A stretch of DNA of 64,000 bases from Clostridium sp. NkU-1 (GCA_001312405.1 BBDR01000008.1:119640-183639); one strand, 5' to 3'. Shown: positions 1-9,549, counted from the stretch's first letter. The notes: generated from the letters alone by a model not told the origin. Numbers and translations: made by a program.

Positions 1-53
1 AACAGGGAGCACAAAAGCGCCACTATCATAATTATATGGACTATAACACTCAT
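1..53 (-). CDS. Start of a membrane or secreted protein (partial)
   Basis: An ATG lies 3 bases after the stop of the upstream cellulose-synthase-like gene, with an AAAGG-type ribosome site, and the frame stays open to the window edge. The 17 visible residues (MSVIVHIIMIVALLCSL) are strongly hydrophobic, like a signal peptide or membrane anchor. The tight spacing suggests the same operon as the synthase. Nothing more can be said from 17 residues. Confidence 0.45.
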   Translation of the reverse strand, partial: MSVIVHIIMIVALLCSL

Positions 54-56
54 CCT

Positions 57-2336
57 TTAACCCTCTTTTTCATCTGTATTTTTTATGTCAACCAAAATCT
101 GATTGATTATATTTTTCCCAGTGAGATCATCCAGGTTCACAACTGACAATAGCTCCTCCGATGAATGCCGTATGTATATTCCCGTCCGTTTCAGGACCAA
201 CGGAATCCCGCTTTCTGTATTATAGATAAACGTATCATCCTGGCTTCCGTTCGTATTAAAATCAGAAACTGAAAAATAGCAGTAGTTAAAATCAACCAGC
301 CTGCAGGCAGCCCCGTTTGTAAAAGTAATTTGTCTTTCCATGGGGATCCTGGGCATCTTTCTTTTGTCTTTAAACGGCTGCTTCAACCGTTTTTTTATGT
401 TTCTCAGCATATCGTCATAAGCGGTGACCCATAAATCCATCTGCATTGGGAGGGAATGGGTCCTGTCATATATGATCTGCATATACTGGCGTTTGTTTTC
501 TTCGTCAACTGCCCGGATGGCTGCGGAATAACGCCAGCCTTTGTCCTGCTCTTTCACATAAACGATCTTCCCCTCAAGTCTGGCTTTATAACGAGACGTG
601 GTAATCACAAATTCCACGGTTTTATTTTCCGGAAGATATATGGCTTCTCCGACCAGAAGCTAATCCGTTTTCGGAAACGTCTGCCGTCCTGGCTTCATAA
701 GTTAAGGCCTTATATTGTATGGTGATATCTTCCTCTGCCCTGATCCGCTCACTGCTCCTGTAAGCAGGTCTTCCCAGCATAAAAAATATGGCATAGAATA
801 AGGAAACCATGTTATGAATGATCCAGAACAGGATAATGCTGCTGTAAAATAATGCCCAGCCATATTTTCCATGGACAAAGCGTATCATGGCCGCTGCGGA
901 CAGTGCCAGCAATATCACATGAGGAATCGCAAACACGGCAAACTCAAAGCCAATGCCCTTTCCTTCTTTCTTTTTATTGGTGACTTTAAACTTTCTTTGA
1001 TGGATATGAAAGGTCTCAAGCAATACCGGGACAATCAAATAGGGCATAAATATGGTATCAATAATCTGGCTCCATCTCTGGTTCCTGACGTTGCTTGAGA
1101 GATAACGCATGGACATACTGTAAAAAAAAGTATGCAGGAAGCCAGAACACGATCACATCCCAGAAATGACTGTTCACGATCCTATAATCAAACAGGGCAA
1201 ACAGGATGGGGGACATAACGAATATGAGCCTGTTAAAAAAATGACCACCAGTATAAAAAAAGTATTAAGGTACGTAAGCCTTGCAAGCAGGGGAAGCCTT
1301 GGTGTAGCAATGGCATGGGTATTCTGAAGGCTCTGAATGATGCCCCTTGCCCATCGCACCCGCTGCCTGATCATGCTCTTTATTGTTGTGGTAGTAAGCC
1401 CGGCCGCCTGAATCTCATCCGTTGCATAGGTGATGAATCCTGCTTTTTGTATCCGCAGGCTTGTCTCAAAATCCTCTGTAATGGTTTTTAGGGGAAAACC
1501 TCCTATCTCCTCCATGGCCGCCCTTAAAATGACGGTGTTGCTGCCGGTATAAGCGATCGCGTTGGAGGTATTTCGCATGGTATTGACTTCTCTGGAAAAG
1601 AAATCCTGCTCATTGGGAATGTTTCCTTCCGCATACAGATTGAACTGAAAAAGATCGGGGTTATAAAAGCTTTGAGGCGTCTGAATTAATCCAAGCCTGA
1701 ACCTTTTATCGACCTCCTCGTCCTTTTTTTAGCCTCCACTTCCCGTTTTCTTTTGCGAACCTGGAAAGCAGGAAATATGGAACCGTCTTCATGAGAAACG
1801 TATGCTGGGGGATCATATCCGCATCAAAGGTAGCAATAAGAGGAGATGAGGTCTTACTTAAAGCATTATTCAAATTACCTGATTTTGCATCCTTATTATC
1901 TGCAAGCCCCAGGTAGCCGACTCCAAATTGTCTGGCCAGTCCGGCAATCTCTTCACGGTTTCCGTCATCGCAAATATAGATATGTACCTTACTTTTATCG
2001 GGATATTCCATGAATGTACATGCATTGACCGTTTTGTACAGAATATCAGCCGGTTCATTATGGGTCGCAATGAAAACGTCCACATCCGGATAATATTCAT
2101 CCGGTATTTCCGGACATTCCAGTTGAAATTTATTCATCTGCATCTTTTGATAAAAAAGCTCAAAGGAGGTAAATACCGTAACAGTCTCCGCTGCAATCAG
2201 CAATATACCAAATATGAGGCTCATTGTCCCCTCATGAAGCGGCAGGGTAAATATCATACGCCAGCCCAGATAAATTGTCATCAGGACCATGGTAATGATA
2301 AAAATTATATTTCGTTTTTTTCTCTTCTTTATTCAC
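57..2336 (-). CDS. bcsA: Cellulose-synthase-like glycosyltransferase with PilZ domain (frameshifted reading)
   Basis: Membrane processive GT2 synthase of the BcsA type, expected to polymerise a UDP-sugar into an exopolysaccharide and export it under c-di-GMP control. The GT-A signatures are all present across the fragments: CDDG, FDADM (DxD), TEDFETS (TED) and RQRVRWARG (QxxRW), followed by membrane segments and a C-terminal PilZ-like region with an AR...DVSENG pattern. Inferred length is about 759 residues. The probable start is a GTG at 2336, overlapping the stop of the upstream gene. Frame breaks fall at T7 2314-2320, about 1720-1727, an A7 near 1235, an A8 near 1123 and about 650-665. Because all catalytic motifs survive, I read these as sequence errors rather than decay. 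No BcsB, BcsZ or BcsC homologue is visible nearby, so the polymer need not be cellulose. Confidence 0.75.
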
Positions 2337-3426
2337 GGAACCAGCCCCCTGCGCGTGAAAATACCCAGCGCTGTTGTATTTGATAACCAAGGAGAAACAG
2401 ACAGCCATCACAGAGAAGCTTTGCCGTCTTTTCATTAAATCCCGGAGCCAGATGGAGGATATACACCCCGGCAGCGGACAGCAGTATATTGAATGCGCAC
2501 AAGCTCAGGTAACGGATAAGGCTATGGCCTGAAGCCTGCCTGTCCTTAAACACCACATTTTTATTCAACAGATAATTCACGGCAATTGAAACCGATCTGG
2601 CAAAAGCCGTGGCTATCATGATTCTAAGGAAATCCTCCCCCTTCATATAAGGCTTCAGCCAGTCAAGAAGCGTCCAGGCTATTCCTATGTCAACGAAAGA
2701 ACAGATGACGGATGAGGAAAAGAATTTCATAAAATCAGCCCCAAGGATAGCAATAATTTTTAAGCTGTCCCTTACAGCCTTAAAATGCGTACCCCTGTTC
2801 TCATCTTCATATATGGTCTGAACGGGGATGGTGAGGACAGATATTTTAGACCGGATGCAGGTGATCAGGACCTGGGTTTCATACTCAAACCCTTCTCCCT
2901 TTATGTCAAGCATCCGGCCTGTAAGCTTCGGACCAAAGGCCCTGAGCCCTGACTGGGTATCAGGAAGGTATTTCCCGTACAGTGCAGCAAATATTGCAGA
3001 AGTAACACGGTTTCCAATGAGAGACTTGGCTGGTATTCCGGCCTTTTTAAAATCTCTTACCCCCAATATTAACGCATCGGGATGGCCTTCGGCTTCCATG
3101 GCCAGCTTATAAACATCCTCCGGGGCATGCTGTCCATCGGAATCCGCAGTTACGATGCACGAATAGCCGGACACATTTCCCTTTATGTAATCATATCCCG
3201 CTTTAAGAGCAAAACCCTTTCCCCGGTTTATGCTGTTATGGATTACAGTACAGCCCCACTCCTCTAATTCTTTGAAAATATCCTGATAATCGTTTCCAGA
3301 GCCATCATCTACAATTATAATACGGGATAACCCGTATTCTCCCAGCTCCTTTATATAAACCGGAAGCCTTCTGTCAGGTTCAAGAGAGGGAATCAATACA
3401 ATGGCATGTTCTATCGTTTGTTTCAT
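2329..3426 (-). CDS. GT2 glycosyltransferase fused to GtrA membrane domain
   Basis: Intact 365-residue protein. The N-terminal ~210 residues form a DPMS/GtrB-like GT2 domain, with IIIVDDGSGND and TADSDGQH (DxD) motifs, that likely transfers a sugar to a polyprenyl phosphate carrier. The C-terminal ~130 residues are a four-helix GtrA-like membrane domain (RSVSIAVNYLLNKNVVFK is characteristic) thought to help move lipid-linked sugars across the membrane. The ATG has a GGGAG ribosome site. Its stop overlaps the likely GTG start of the BcsA-like synthase, so the two are translationally coupled and probably serve one exopolysaccharide or glycosylation pathway. GT2-GtrA fusions are a known architecture. 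Confidence 0.85.
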   Translation of the reverse strand: MKQTIEHAIVLIPSLEPDRRLPVYIKELGEYGLSRIIIVDDGSGNDYQDIFKELEEWGCTVIHNSINRGKGFALKAGYDYIKGNVSGYSCIVTADSDGQHAPEDVYKLAMEAEGHPDALILGVRDFKKAGIPAKSLIGNRVTSAIFAALYGKYLPDTQSGLRAFGPKLTGRMLDIKGEGFEYETQVLITCIRSKISVLTIPVQTIYEDENRGTHFKAVRDSLKIIAILGADFMKFFSSSVICSFVDIGIAWTLLDWLKPYMKGEDFLRIMIATAFARSVSIAVNYLLNKNVVFKDRQASGHSLIRYLSLCAFNILLSAAGVYILHLAPGFNEKTAKLLCDGCLFLLGYQIQQRWVFSRAGGWFRE

Positions 3427-3838
3427 CTCAGCTCCCGTTTCTGTTATAAATAATTTCAGTTAATAAATAAAAGGATTCGTTTATAATATACACCCAACAA
3501 AAATTATGTCAATCTTTGCCGTCATGGTGAATGATGGATGGGGAGAATGCCCTAATTATGGTAAAATATTGCTCCCCCAATGCTGCCGGCAAATATTTCT
3601 TCCGTCTTCCAACACTCTGCTGACAAAAATTTCCACGCAAGAATCTACCAGTATCTACCATATTGACTAAAATCGGAAAGATAACTATAATTATTAGTAA
3701 TTCCATATTCAGGAAATTCACGAAAAGATGTAATATTACATAACCATCTAATATTATGCCAAATCTGACATTTATCCAAAAATTCATGGGAATAAACAAT
3801 TCACAGAAATATGACTTTAAAACCAGGGAGGAAATTGT
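3427..3838. other. Intergenic region with divergent promoters
   Basis: AT-rich 412-base gap between divergently transcribed genes. On the minus strand it holds a strong sigma-A promoter for the glycosyltransferase pair (3483-3512). On the plus strand it must hold the chemoreceptor promoter, but I see no convincing -35/-10 pair. No credible gene or c-di-GMP riboswitch was recognised. A 96-codon minus-strand frame exists, but it has no ribosome site and low-complexity composition. Confidence 0.5.
3483..3512 (-). promoter_or_regulatory. Sigma-A promoter for the GT2-GtrA / synthase operon
   Basis: On the minus strand, TTGACA (3507-3512) and TATTAT (3483-3488) are separated by 18 bases, about 60 bases upstream of the glycosyltransferase ATG. 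Confidence 0.6.
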
Positions 3839-5517
3839 ATGTTAAAAAAACTAAAAGTAGGGAACCGGCTGCTTGTTGCATTTGTTATCGTTGTATTGTT
3901 TTCAGGTCTGGCCGGAACCATTGGGATCCTGCTCATTCGGGCCATTAATAAGGAATATCATGCGGAGCTGGAGGATTATGGATTTGCACAGGGGGATATC
4001 GGAAGCCTGGGACAGCGTTTCAGGCCCACCGCGCCACAGTGTTATACATAATCTATTCAGAAGATGCAGCTGAAACCGCCAGGCAGAAGGAAAACTTGAC
4101 CAAACAGATCGATTTGATAAATGAAAAGATGCAGATGGTACAGACAAGGATGAAGACAGACTCGGAAAAGGAGCTTTACAGCCAGCTTTCAGAGAAGATG
4201 AAGTCCTATGAAGATATCCGCAGCCGGACGATCGAGCTTGCATCAAAATCTTCCCAGGAGTCTATGGCCTTTTTCCGAAGCTATGCTGCTCCGCTGGCAG
4301 CGGAAATCGCCGATACCATCAATACCATGCTGTCGGATAAATCAGCCGCCGGAGATATAAAATCTGCCCAGCTCTCCCGCCAGACCTCCGTATTCATTGC
4401 AATTATGGGAACAATCATCTTTTTTTCCATTGGTACTTCCGTGATTATTGCAATCGCAATTACAAGGGGCATCACCCGTCCCATTGACGAACTGAAAATG
4501 GTTGCAGACCGTATGGCACAGGGTGACTTAAAATGCCGGCTGGAATACAGTTCAGAGGATGAACTTGGGCATCTTGCCGACAGCATGAGGACCATGATGG
4601 GACGTCTATCCTATTACATGGATTATATCTCTGTCACCACTAGCCGTATGGCACAGGGGGATTTTGATATTCCCCATGACCCGGAAGAATTTAAAGGAGA
4701 GTTCCGTTCCGTACAGCTCTCCATACAGAATCTCACAAACTCTTTAAATGATGTCATGGCAAAAATAACCCAGTCCTCAGACCAGGTGGCCTCAGGAGCC
4801 GAACAGGTGGCAAGCAGCGCCCAGGCCCTAAGCCAGGGTGCAACCGAGCAGGCCTCCTCTATTGAGGAGCTGGCTGCCACCATCAACGATATTTCCAATA
4901 ATATAAACCTTAATGCGGAAAATGCCAAAGAAACAAACCAGCAGGTAAACAATACTGCAGCTGAATTGGAATATGGCAAGACACAGATGCAGGATCTGAC
5001 AAATGCCATGGAGGATATCAGCAATGCATCCGCAGAAATCGGAAAGGTAATAAAGACCATAGAGGACATCGCCTTCCAGACCAATATCCTGGCCCTTAAC
5101 GCAGCCGTGGAAGCAGCAAGGGCAGGAGCGGCCGGAAAGGGCTTTGCAGTTGTGGCAGACGAAGTCCGCAACCTGGCCAATAAAAGCCAGGAGGCTTCCA
5201 AAAACACTGCCGCATTAATTGAACACACCCTGGCTTCCATTGAAGCTGGAAATCACATTGCAAAGGAAACTGCAAAATCCATGGACCGCATTGTCCAGTC
5301 TTCCAAAACAGCGGCAGACTTAGCCTATCAGATATCCACCGCCTCCAAGGACCAGGCATTTGCTGTTGCCCAGGTAACTCAGGGAATTGACCAGATATCA
5401 AGCGTGATTCAAACCAATTCCGCCACATCAGAGGAAAGTGCCGCCGCCAGCCAGGAAATGGCCGGACAGGCTCAGATGCTGAAGCTTTTAATGGAAAAGT
5501 TCCAATTAAAGATTTAA
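3839..5517 (+). CDS. Methyl-accepting chemotaxis protein (one frameshift)
   Basis: Transmembrane chemoreceptor of about 560 residues that would signal to CheA/CheW. An N-terminal membrane helix (residues ~10-34) is followed by a helical extracellular ligand-binding region of the 4HB type, a second membrane helix ([20 protein letters not shown]), a HAMP domain starting [12 protein letters not shown], and a long signalling coiled coil. The hairpin tip carries the conserved [15 protein letters not shown] segment. The start ATG follows GGGAGG with good spacing. The reading frame breaks near 4018; adding one T to the TTC there restores it. A strong terminator follows directly, so the gene is probably monocistronic. 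The ligand cannot be predicted. Confidence 0.85.
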
Positions 5518-5521
5518 ACAA

Positions 5522-5566
5522 AAAAGGTGCTCCCAAAGCCAAAATTTGACTTTGGGGACACCTTTT
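5522..5566 (+). terminator. Intrinsic terminator after the chemoreceptor
   Basis: Inverted repeat AAAAGGTG...CACCTTTT with an inner CCCAAAG/CTTTGGG stem, beginning 5 bases after the chemoreceptor stop. The arms end in A and T runs, so it may work in both directions and also end the convergent minus-strand operon. Confidence 0.75.
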
Positions 5567-5607
5567 AAATTTTCTTCAAGCAGGCAGGCTGTTTTGAAAA
5601 CCGGCTG

Positions 5608-6135
5608 TTATGTAGTCAGGCCAAACCGTTCTTCCATAATGGCTCTAAGACTATCTACCGTCTTTCCTGCATCAAGACCGTTTTCATCAATGGTTATGTC
5701 TGCATACTTTTCATAATAAGGAACCCGTTCCTCATATAGGTCCCTTAAGGTCATACCATCCTTTAACACAACTCCCCGGTCTACCAGATTGCCCAGCCGT
5801 TCCTCTAGACTTTCATAGCTAAGCTTTAAATAAACCACTGTGCTGATCTCCTTTAAATGCTCCATTGCCTCTTTTCCATAGATCACGCTTCCTCCCGGGG
5901 CAATGACGCTATGATGGACATTTAAACCGGCATTGATCCTGTTTTCCACAGCCAGGAAGCCCTCCTGGCCCTCCTTGGCGATAATTTCCTTTAAAAGGCA
6001 TCCTTCCTGCTCCTGGATCACAATGTCCACGTCCACAAAGGAATATCCAAGGCGTTTTGCCAGCAAAACGCCCACTGTGCTCTTACCGGAGGCCGGCATA
6101 CCGATCAGCGTAATATTATCAAGCTTACCCGTCAT
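5608..6135 (-). CDS. Shikimate-kinase-like P-loop kinase with altered substrate site
   Basis: A 175-residue P-loop kinase of the shikimate kinase fold. It has a Walker A GMPASGKST (residues 12-20) and DVD (35-37), matching the Mg/substrate aspartates of AroK. The shikimate-binding FRxxE arginine is replaced by leucine (GFLAVE, L61), the GGG loop reads GGS (81-83), and the RPLL lid motif reads RGVVL; the later ERVPYY arginine is kept. So it probably phosphorylates something other than shikimate, though I cannot name the substrate. Its ATG has a textbook GCAGGAGGAAAAGCAA ribosome site. The given sequence reads continuously from the flavoredoxin gene upstream, but that fusion depends on a suspicious T7 run (6160-6166). 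Confidence 0.7.
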   Translation of the reverse strand: MTGKLDNITLIGMPASGKSTVGVLLAKRLGYSFVDVDIVIQEQEGCLLKEIIAKEGQEGFLAVENRINAGLNVHHSVIAPGGSVIYGKEAMEHLKEISTVVYLKLSYESLEERLGNLVDRGVVLKDGMTLRDLYEERVPYYEKYADITIDENGLDAGKTVDSLRAIMEERFGLTT

Positions 6136-6771
6136 TTGCTTTTCCTCCTGCCCGACGGCTTTTTTTCCTGCCTTTTTCACAGAATAGCCGAAACTTCCAA
6201 GCTTTTTCCCCAGTTCAAAATATTCCCCATGGGAATAAGAGATAAGTCCTGCCTCATTAAGGTGGAACTTCCCTTTCTCATCCATGTACCGGCTGTTAAC
6301 GGTCACTCCCACCACCTCTACTAAAAACAGATCATGGCTTCCCAAGGGCTTGATTTCCACCACTCTGCAGGCTAAATTCACCGGGCATTCCTCTATTCCA
6401 GGGGCCTTAATATGTTCCAGGGAACAGGGCGTCAGCCTCATTTCCGCAAATTTATCCACATCCCGGCCTGACTTCACCCCACAGTAATCGGCAGCCCGCA
6501 CCAGATCCTTTGTCACCAGATTTACTACAAACTCTCCGGTTTCTTTTATGATTTTATAGGAATGCCGTTCCGGGCGGATGGATATGGACAGCATAGCCGG
6601 GGTGGAGCAGATGGTACCTGCCCATGCCACGGTTATGATATTCGGTTTTTCCCCTTCCCGCTGACAGCTGACCATGACCGCAGGAACCGGGTAAAGCATG
6701 TTTCCCGGCTTCCAGGTAACCCTGCTGCTTTTTACGGACTTTTTGTTTTCATTGGTTTCTTTCTTCTTCAT
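6132..6771 (-). CDS. Flavoredoxin / flavin reductase-like FMN-binding protein
   Basis: FMN-binding split-barrel protein of the flavoredoxin/flavin reductase family, about 212 residues, likely an electron carrier or NAD(P)H-flavin oxidoreductase in the cytoplasm. Family features include VMVSC...NIITVAWAGTICSTPAMLSISIRP, the HSYKII segment and a C-terminal ELGKKLGSFGYSVKK. As given, the frame runs into the downstream kinase-like gene. Removing one base from the T7 at 6160-6166 ends this protein at a TGA (6134-6132) that overlaps the kinase ATG as ATGA, the usual coupled arrangement. I therefore annotate two genes. Confidence 0.75.
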
Positions 6772-6786
6772 TGACGCGGAAGCCTC

Positions 6787-8456
6787 CTATTCCTGAACCG
6801 CCAGCATAATGCCAGGAATCAGCTGTTTCTTTCTGGATACCACGCCGGGAAGGCTTACGATATGGTCTTCCACAGACTTTTCCTCTTCCTCTGCGCGGAA
6901 AGCTCCTACAACCATCTGCTTTGCTCCCTGGCCCTCGCATAACAGCACGGTGGATTCCGTCAAAATGTTGGTAAGCATAAAGAACATCATGTCCACGCCA
7001 TGCTCTTCTCTTGCCTTTTTCATATAAGGCACCATCCGGCCCTTTAACTCATCTAACTCCTTGGCGTTTAAGGAACTGATCTGTCCGACTCCGAAAGACA
7101 CCTTCCCAACGGTAAATTTCTTGAAATCCTGATAAAAGATCTCTCCATCCGTCTTTCCTTTTAAGTTGCTTCCTGCCGCGAACATGGAAGAAGCATATTT
7201 TTCTACCTGGATTCCTGCGATATCCGCAAGGGCGAGAGCTGCCTTTCGATCCGCTTCCGTACAGGTAGGGGAACGGAATAAAAGGGTATCGGAAATAATG
7301 GCGCTGCACAGCAGGCCAGCAATCTTCGGTTTAACCTCCACATTGTTTTCCTGATACATCTGATAAACAATCGTAGCCGTACAGCCCACCGGCTGGTTGC
7401 GGAAGAATACCGGGGCAATTGTTTCTACGGTACCAAGCCTGTGATGATCAATGATCTCCAGGATTTCCGCACTTTCCATGCCTTCTACTGCCTGGGTTTT
7501 CTCATTATGGTCTACCAGGATCAGGCGCTTTCCCTTTGCACCCAGCAAATTCCGGCGGGAGATCATTCCCATGTATTTTCCGTCCTTATCAAGAATCGGA
7601 AAATCCCGGTGGCGCTTACTTGCCATAACTTCTTTTATTTCATCAATGTGATCGTCTTCTTCAAAGGAAATCAGCCCTTCCGTGGTCATGAAATAGCTGA
7701 TGGGAATGCTCTGGTTTACCAGACGGGCTGCAGTATATGTGTCGTAAGGGGTGGTCATGACCGTACAGCCCCTTTCCTGAGCCAGCTTTTTGATGGTCAT
7801 GGATACCGCCGCACCTTCGCAGACAATGATGCAGGCCGATTCCATTTCAATGGCGCACAGCTGGGATTCATAGCGGTTCCCCAGGATCACAAGATCGCCC
7901 TTTGAAATGTAGTATTCCATCATATCGGGATTGGCTGCCGCGATAAGGACTTTGCCATGATTGAAATATTTGCTTTTTCCGCCGATTACCATAGCCCCTT
8001 CCAGGTTTCCACAATATTTTCATACGGAGTATTTGCCTTTGATAAAATGCTGCTGTCATAGACGTTCATATAGGACTTGGCTATGTCACCTACGGTGATC
8101 AGCCTTCCAGTATCCCATCCTCAGTCACAGTCGGAATGGTGACTACGTTGGCTTCCTGCATCAGATTCCAGGCTTTTTTTCAAGGACAGGTTTTTCTTTA
8201 CACCCTTTGTTTCACGAATTTCGATATCACGGACCTGCGTCTTTACATTCTCCACAAGCTCCGGTGCTTCCACTCCAAAGTAATGGAGCACAAATTGTGT
8301 CTCCTCGTTGACTCGGCCCGCCCTGCCTGGCTGATATTGTTCTCCAGTCAGCACTCTTTTTAAATTTGCATAGCAGATGGCAGAACAGATGGAATCTGTA
8401 TCCGGATTTTTATGGCCAATTACTATGGTCTTTCTGTTCTTATAATTTTCTCCCAT
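6787..8456 (-). CDS. ppaC: Mn-dependent inorganic pyrophosphatase with CBS and DRTGG domains (frameshifted)
   Basis: Family II (DHH-DHHA2) pyrophosphatase, about 555 residues, that hydrolyses PPi to phosphate in the cytoplasm. The N-terminus has GHKNPDTDSICSA, followed by a CBS repeat, a DRTGG-like middle region, a second CBS repeat, and then the DHH motif IIDHHRLG and the DHHA2 domain. This is the long, nucleotide-regulated form known from clostridia, where AMP or diadenosine polyphosphates bind the CBS domains. Frame breaks: T7 8174-8180 (one base too many), near 8104 (one C missing) and near 8006 (one C missing). With these repaired the protein reads through. A GGAGG ribosome site precedes the ATG, and a promoter about 200 bases upstream leaves a long structured leader. 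Confidence 0.85.
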
Positions 8457-8489
8457 ACTTTCCTCCTTTTTTCATAATGTGTTTACAGG

Positions 8490-8524
8490 CCGTTCATATT
8501 CCGTTCATATATGTTTTTTATACT
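8490..8524 (+). promoter_or_regulatory. 11-base direct repeat before a -10 element (possible PhoB/OmpR-type site)
   Basis: CCGTTCATATT (8490-8500) is followed immediately by CCGTTCATATA (8501-8511): two tandem 11-base units, the spacing used by PhoB/OmpR-class response regulators, where a conserved 7-base core is followed by A/T. Seven bases later TATACT (8519-8524) could be a -10 with no -35, as expected for an activated promoter reading toward the candidate small RNA. The same repeat lies in the pyrophosphatase leader on the other strand. Confidence 0.35.
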
Positions 8525-8530
8525 AAATAC

Positions 8531-8641
8531 ATAGAAAATATATGAGTCAAATTGATTAAATCGTCAAATTGCACATAGATTTTTCATAATTGCCCCGGTT
8601 GCCTGCCAACCGGGGTCTCCTCATTTTATGAGGCTTTTTCT
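8531..8641 (+). ncRNA. Candidate small RNA opposite the pyrophosphatase leader
   Basis: No protein gene fits here, yet the plus strand holds a transcript-like unit. A possible -10 lies at 8519-8524, and GTCAAATTG occurs twice (8546-8554, 8563-8571). A perfect 9-bp stem follows, CCCCGGTTG/CAACCGGGG (8593-8615, loop CCTGC). Next comes a single-stranded TCTCCTC able to pair with ribosome sites, then a terminator hairpin CCTCAT/ATGAGG with T5 (8619-8639). On the minus strand the same sequence is the 5' leader of ppaC. The terminator orientation favours a plus-strand RNA; no known RNA family was recognised. Confidence 0.35.
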
Positions 8642-8656
8642 TTGTGAAGTATTCCC

Positions 8657-8684
8657 ATTATATCATAATTTAGTAAATTGTAAA
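8657..8684 (-). promoter_or_regulatory. Promoter for ppaC
   Basis: On the minus strand, TTTACA (8679-8684) and TATAAT (8657-8662) are 16 bases apart. Transcription from here gives a leader of roughly 190 bases before the ppaC ATG, containing the two hairpins at 8593-8633. Confidence 0.55.
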
Positions 8685-8741
8685 TAAGAGGAAGGCTGTT
8701 ATGGCTATTGTGTAATCTAAAAAACAGGATACAAAAGAAAG

Positions 8742-8782
8742 AGGGAGGGAAAGATATTGTAAAAATATCCTTCCCTCCCTTT
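8742..8782. terminator. Strong hairpin between ppaC leader and Crp/Fnr gene
   Basis: Long inverted repeat (AGGGAGGGAA ... TTCCCTCCCT, extended by GATATT/AATATC). It separates the ppaC promoter region from the plus-strand regulator gene and could insulate transcription in either direction, though the flanking T run is short. Confidence 0.5.
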
Positions 8783-8837
8783 GTCAGATATCATATAATT
8801 ATTTCTATAAAAGTCAAATGTCCGAAAGGAGAACGGC

Positions 8838-9527
8838 ATGGAATTTAAGTGTAATTGCTGCAGCAAACTGTGCACCTCAAAAATCCCTCTTTTTGAGCCC
8901 CTATCCTTAGAGGAGCAGAAAGAACTGATATCAAAGGCCCGGCATCTGGATTACAAAAGAGGGGAAACGGTTTTTCATGAGTATGACCCGGCAGATAAAA
9001 TACTGATCATCCGTTACGGAAAAGCCAAAATCAGCCGCTATTCCCTGGAAGGAAAGGAATACGTTCTTGATATGCTGACAGAAGGAGATATCTATGGAGA
9101 ACAGAACATATTCGCCGGGAAAGCCTTTGAAGCAAATGCCATTGCCCTGGGAGAATGCGGAGTATGTCTCATCTCCCTGACAGATATTCAGGAGCTGATC
9201 TTAAAAAAACCTGAGATCGGAGTCAAAATACTAAACGTGGTGGGACAGAAGTTATCGGCTGCAAATGAACTGGTACAGCTATTATCCGTAAACGATGCCA
9301 AGGCCCGGGTCGCCGGCTTTCTTTTATTCAGAAGCAGCCGGATCAAGGGAGAAACCATTGAATTGACCAGAGATGACATATCCGCTTATATCAATGTCAG
9401 AAGAGAGACCATCAGCAGAAAGCTTGGCCAGCTTTCCAGGGAAGGCGCCATTGAATTAGAAGGGAATCGTAAGATTCACATCCGTAACAAAGATATTTTA
9501 AGAGATGCTTTTGAAAATGAATTTTAA
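8838..9527 (+). CDS. Crp/Fnr-family regulator with Cys-rich N-terminus
   Basis: Intact 229-residue regulator. An N-terminal cysteine cluster (C5, C7, C8, C12) precedes a cyclic-nucleotide-like jelly roll (residues ~20-130), a dimerisation helix, and a C-terminal winged helix containing TRDDISAYINVRRETISRKLGQL. More cysteines lie in GECGVCLIS, giving FNR-like potential to hold an Fe-S cluster or sense NO/redox; this is inferred from cysteine placement only. The ATG follows AAAGGAG. It lies directly upstream of ric and a flavodiiron protein, and a TGAT-N4-ATCA box sits at -41.5 before that operon, so it is the likely activator. Confidence 0.85.
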   Translation: MEFKCNCCSKLCTSKIPLFEPLSLEEQKELISKARHLDYKRGETVFHEYDPADKILIIRYGKAKISRYSLEGKEYVLDMLTEGDIYGEQNIFAGKAFEANAIALGECGVCLISLTDIQELILKKPEIGVKILNVVGQKLSAANELVQLLSVNDAKARVAGFLLFRSSRIKGETIELTRDDISAYINVRRETISRKLGQLSREGAIELEGNRKIHIRNKDILRDAFENEF

Positions 9528-9549
9528 AATAAAAAAAGATTTAAAATAA

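Noticed and set aside
3509..3799. Minus-strand 96-codon frame upstream of the chemoreceptor
   Set aside because: No ribosome site, hydrophobic low-complexity composition, and it overlaps the divergent promoter region.
5608..6771. Flavoredoxin-shikimate kinase fusion protein
   Set aside because: An internal ideal ribosome site and an ATGA overlap appear after removing one T from a T7 run.
8456..8684. Fluoride riboswitch before the pyrophosphatase
   Set aside because: The conserved fluoride riboswitch segments (such as the GAUGA-CUCC region) are not present.
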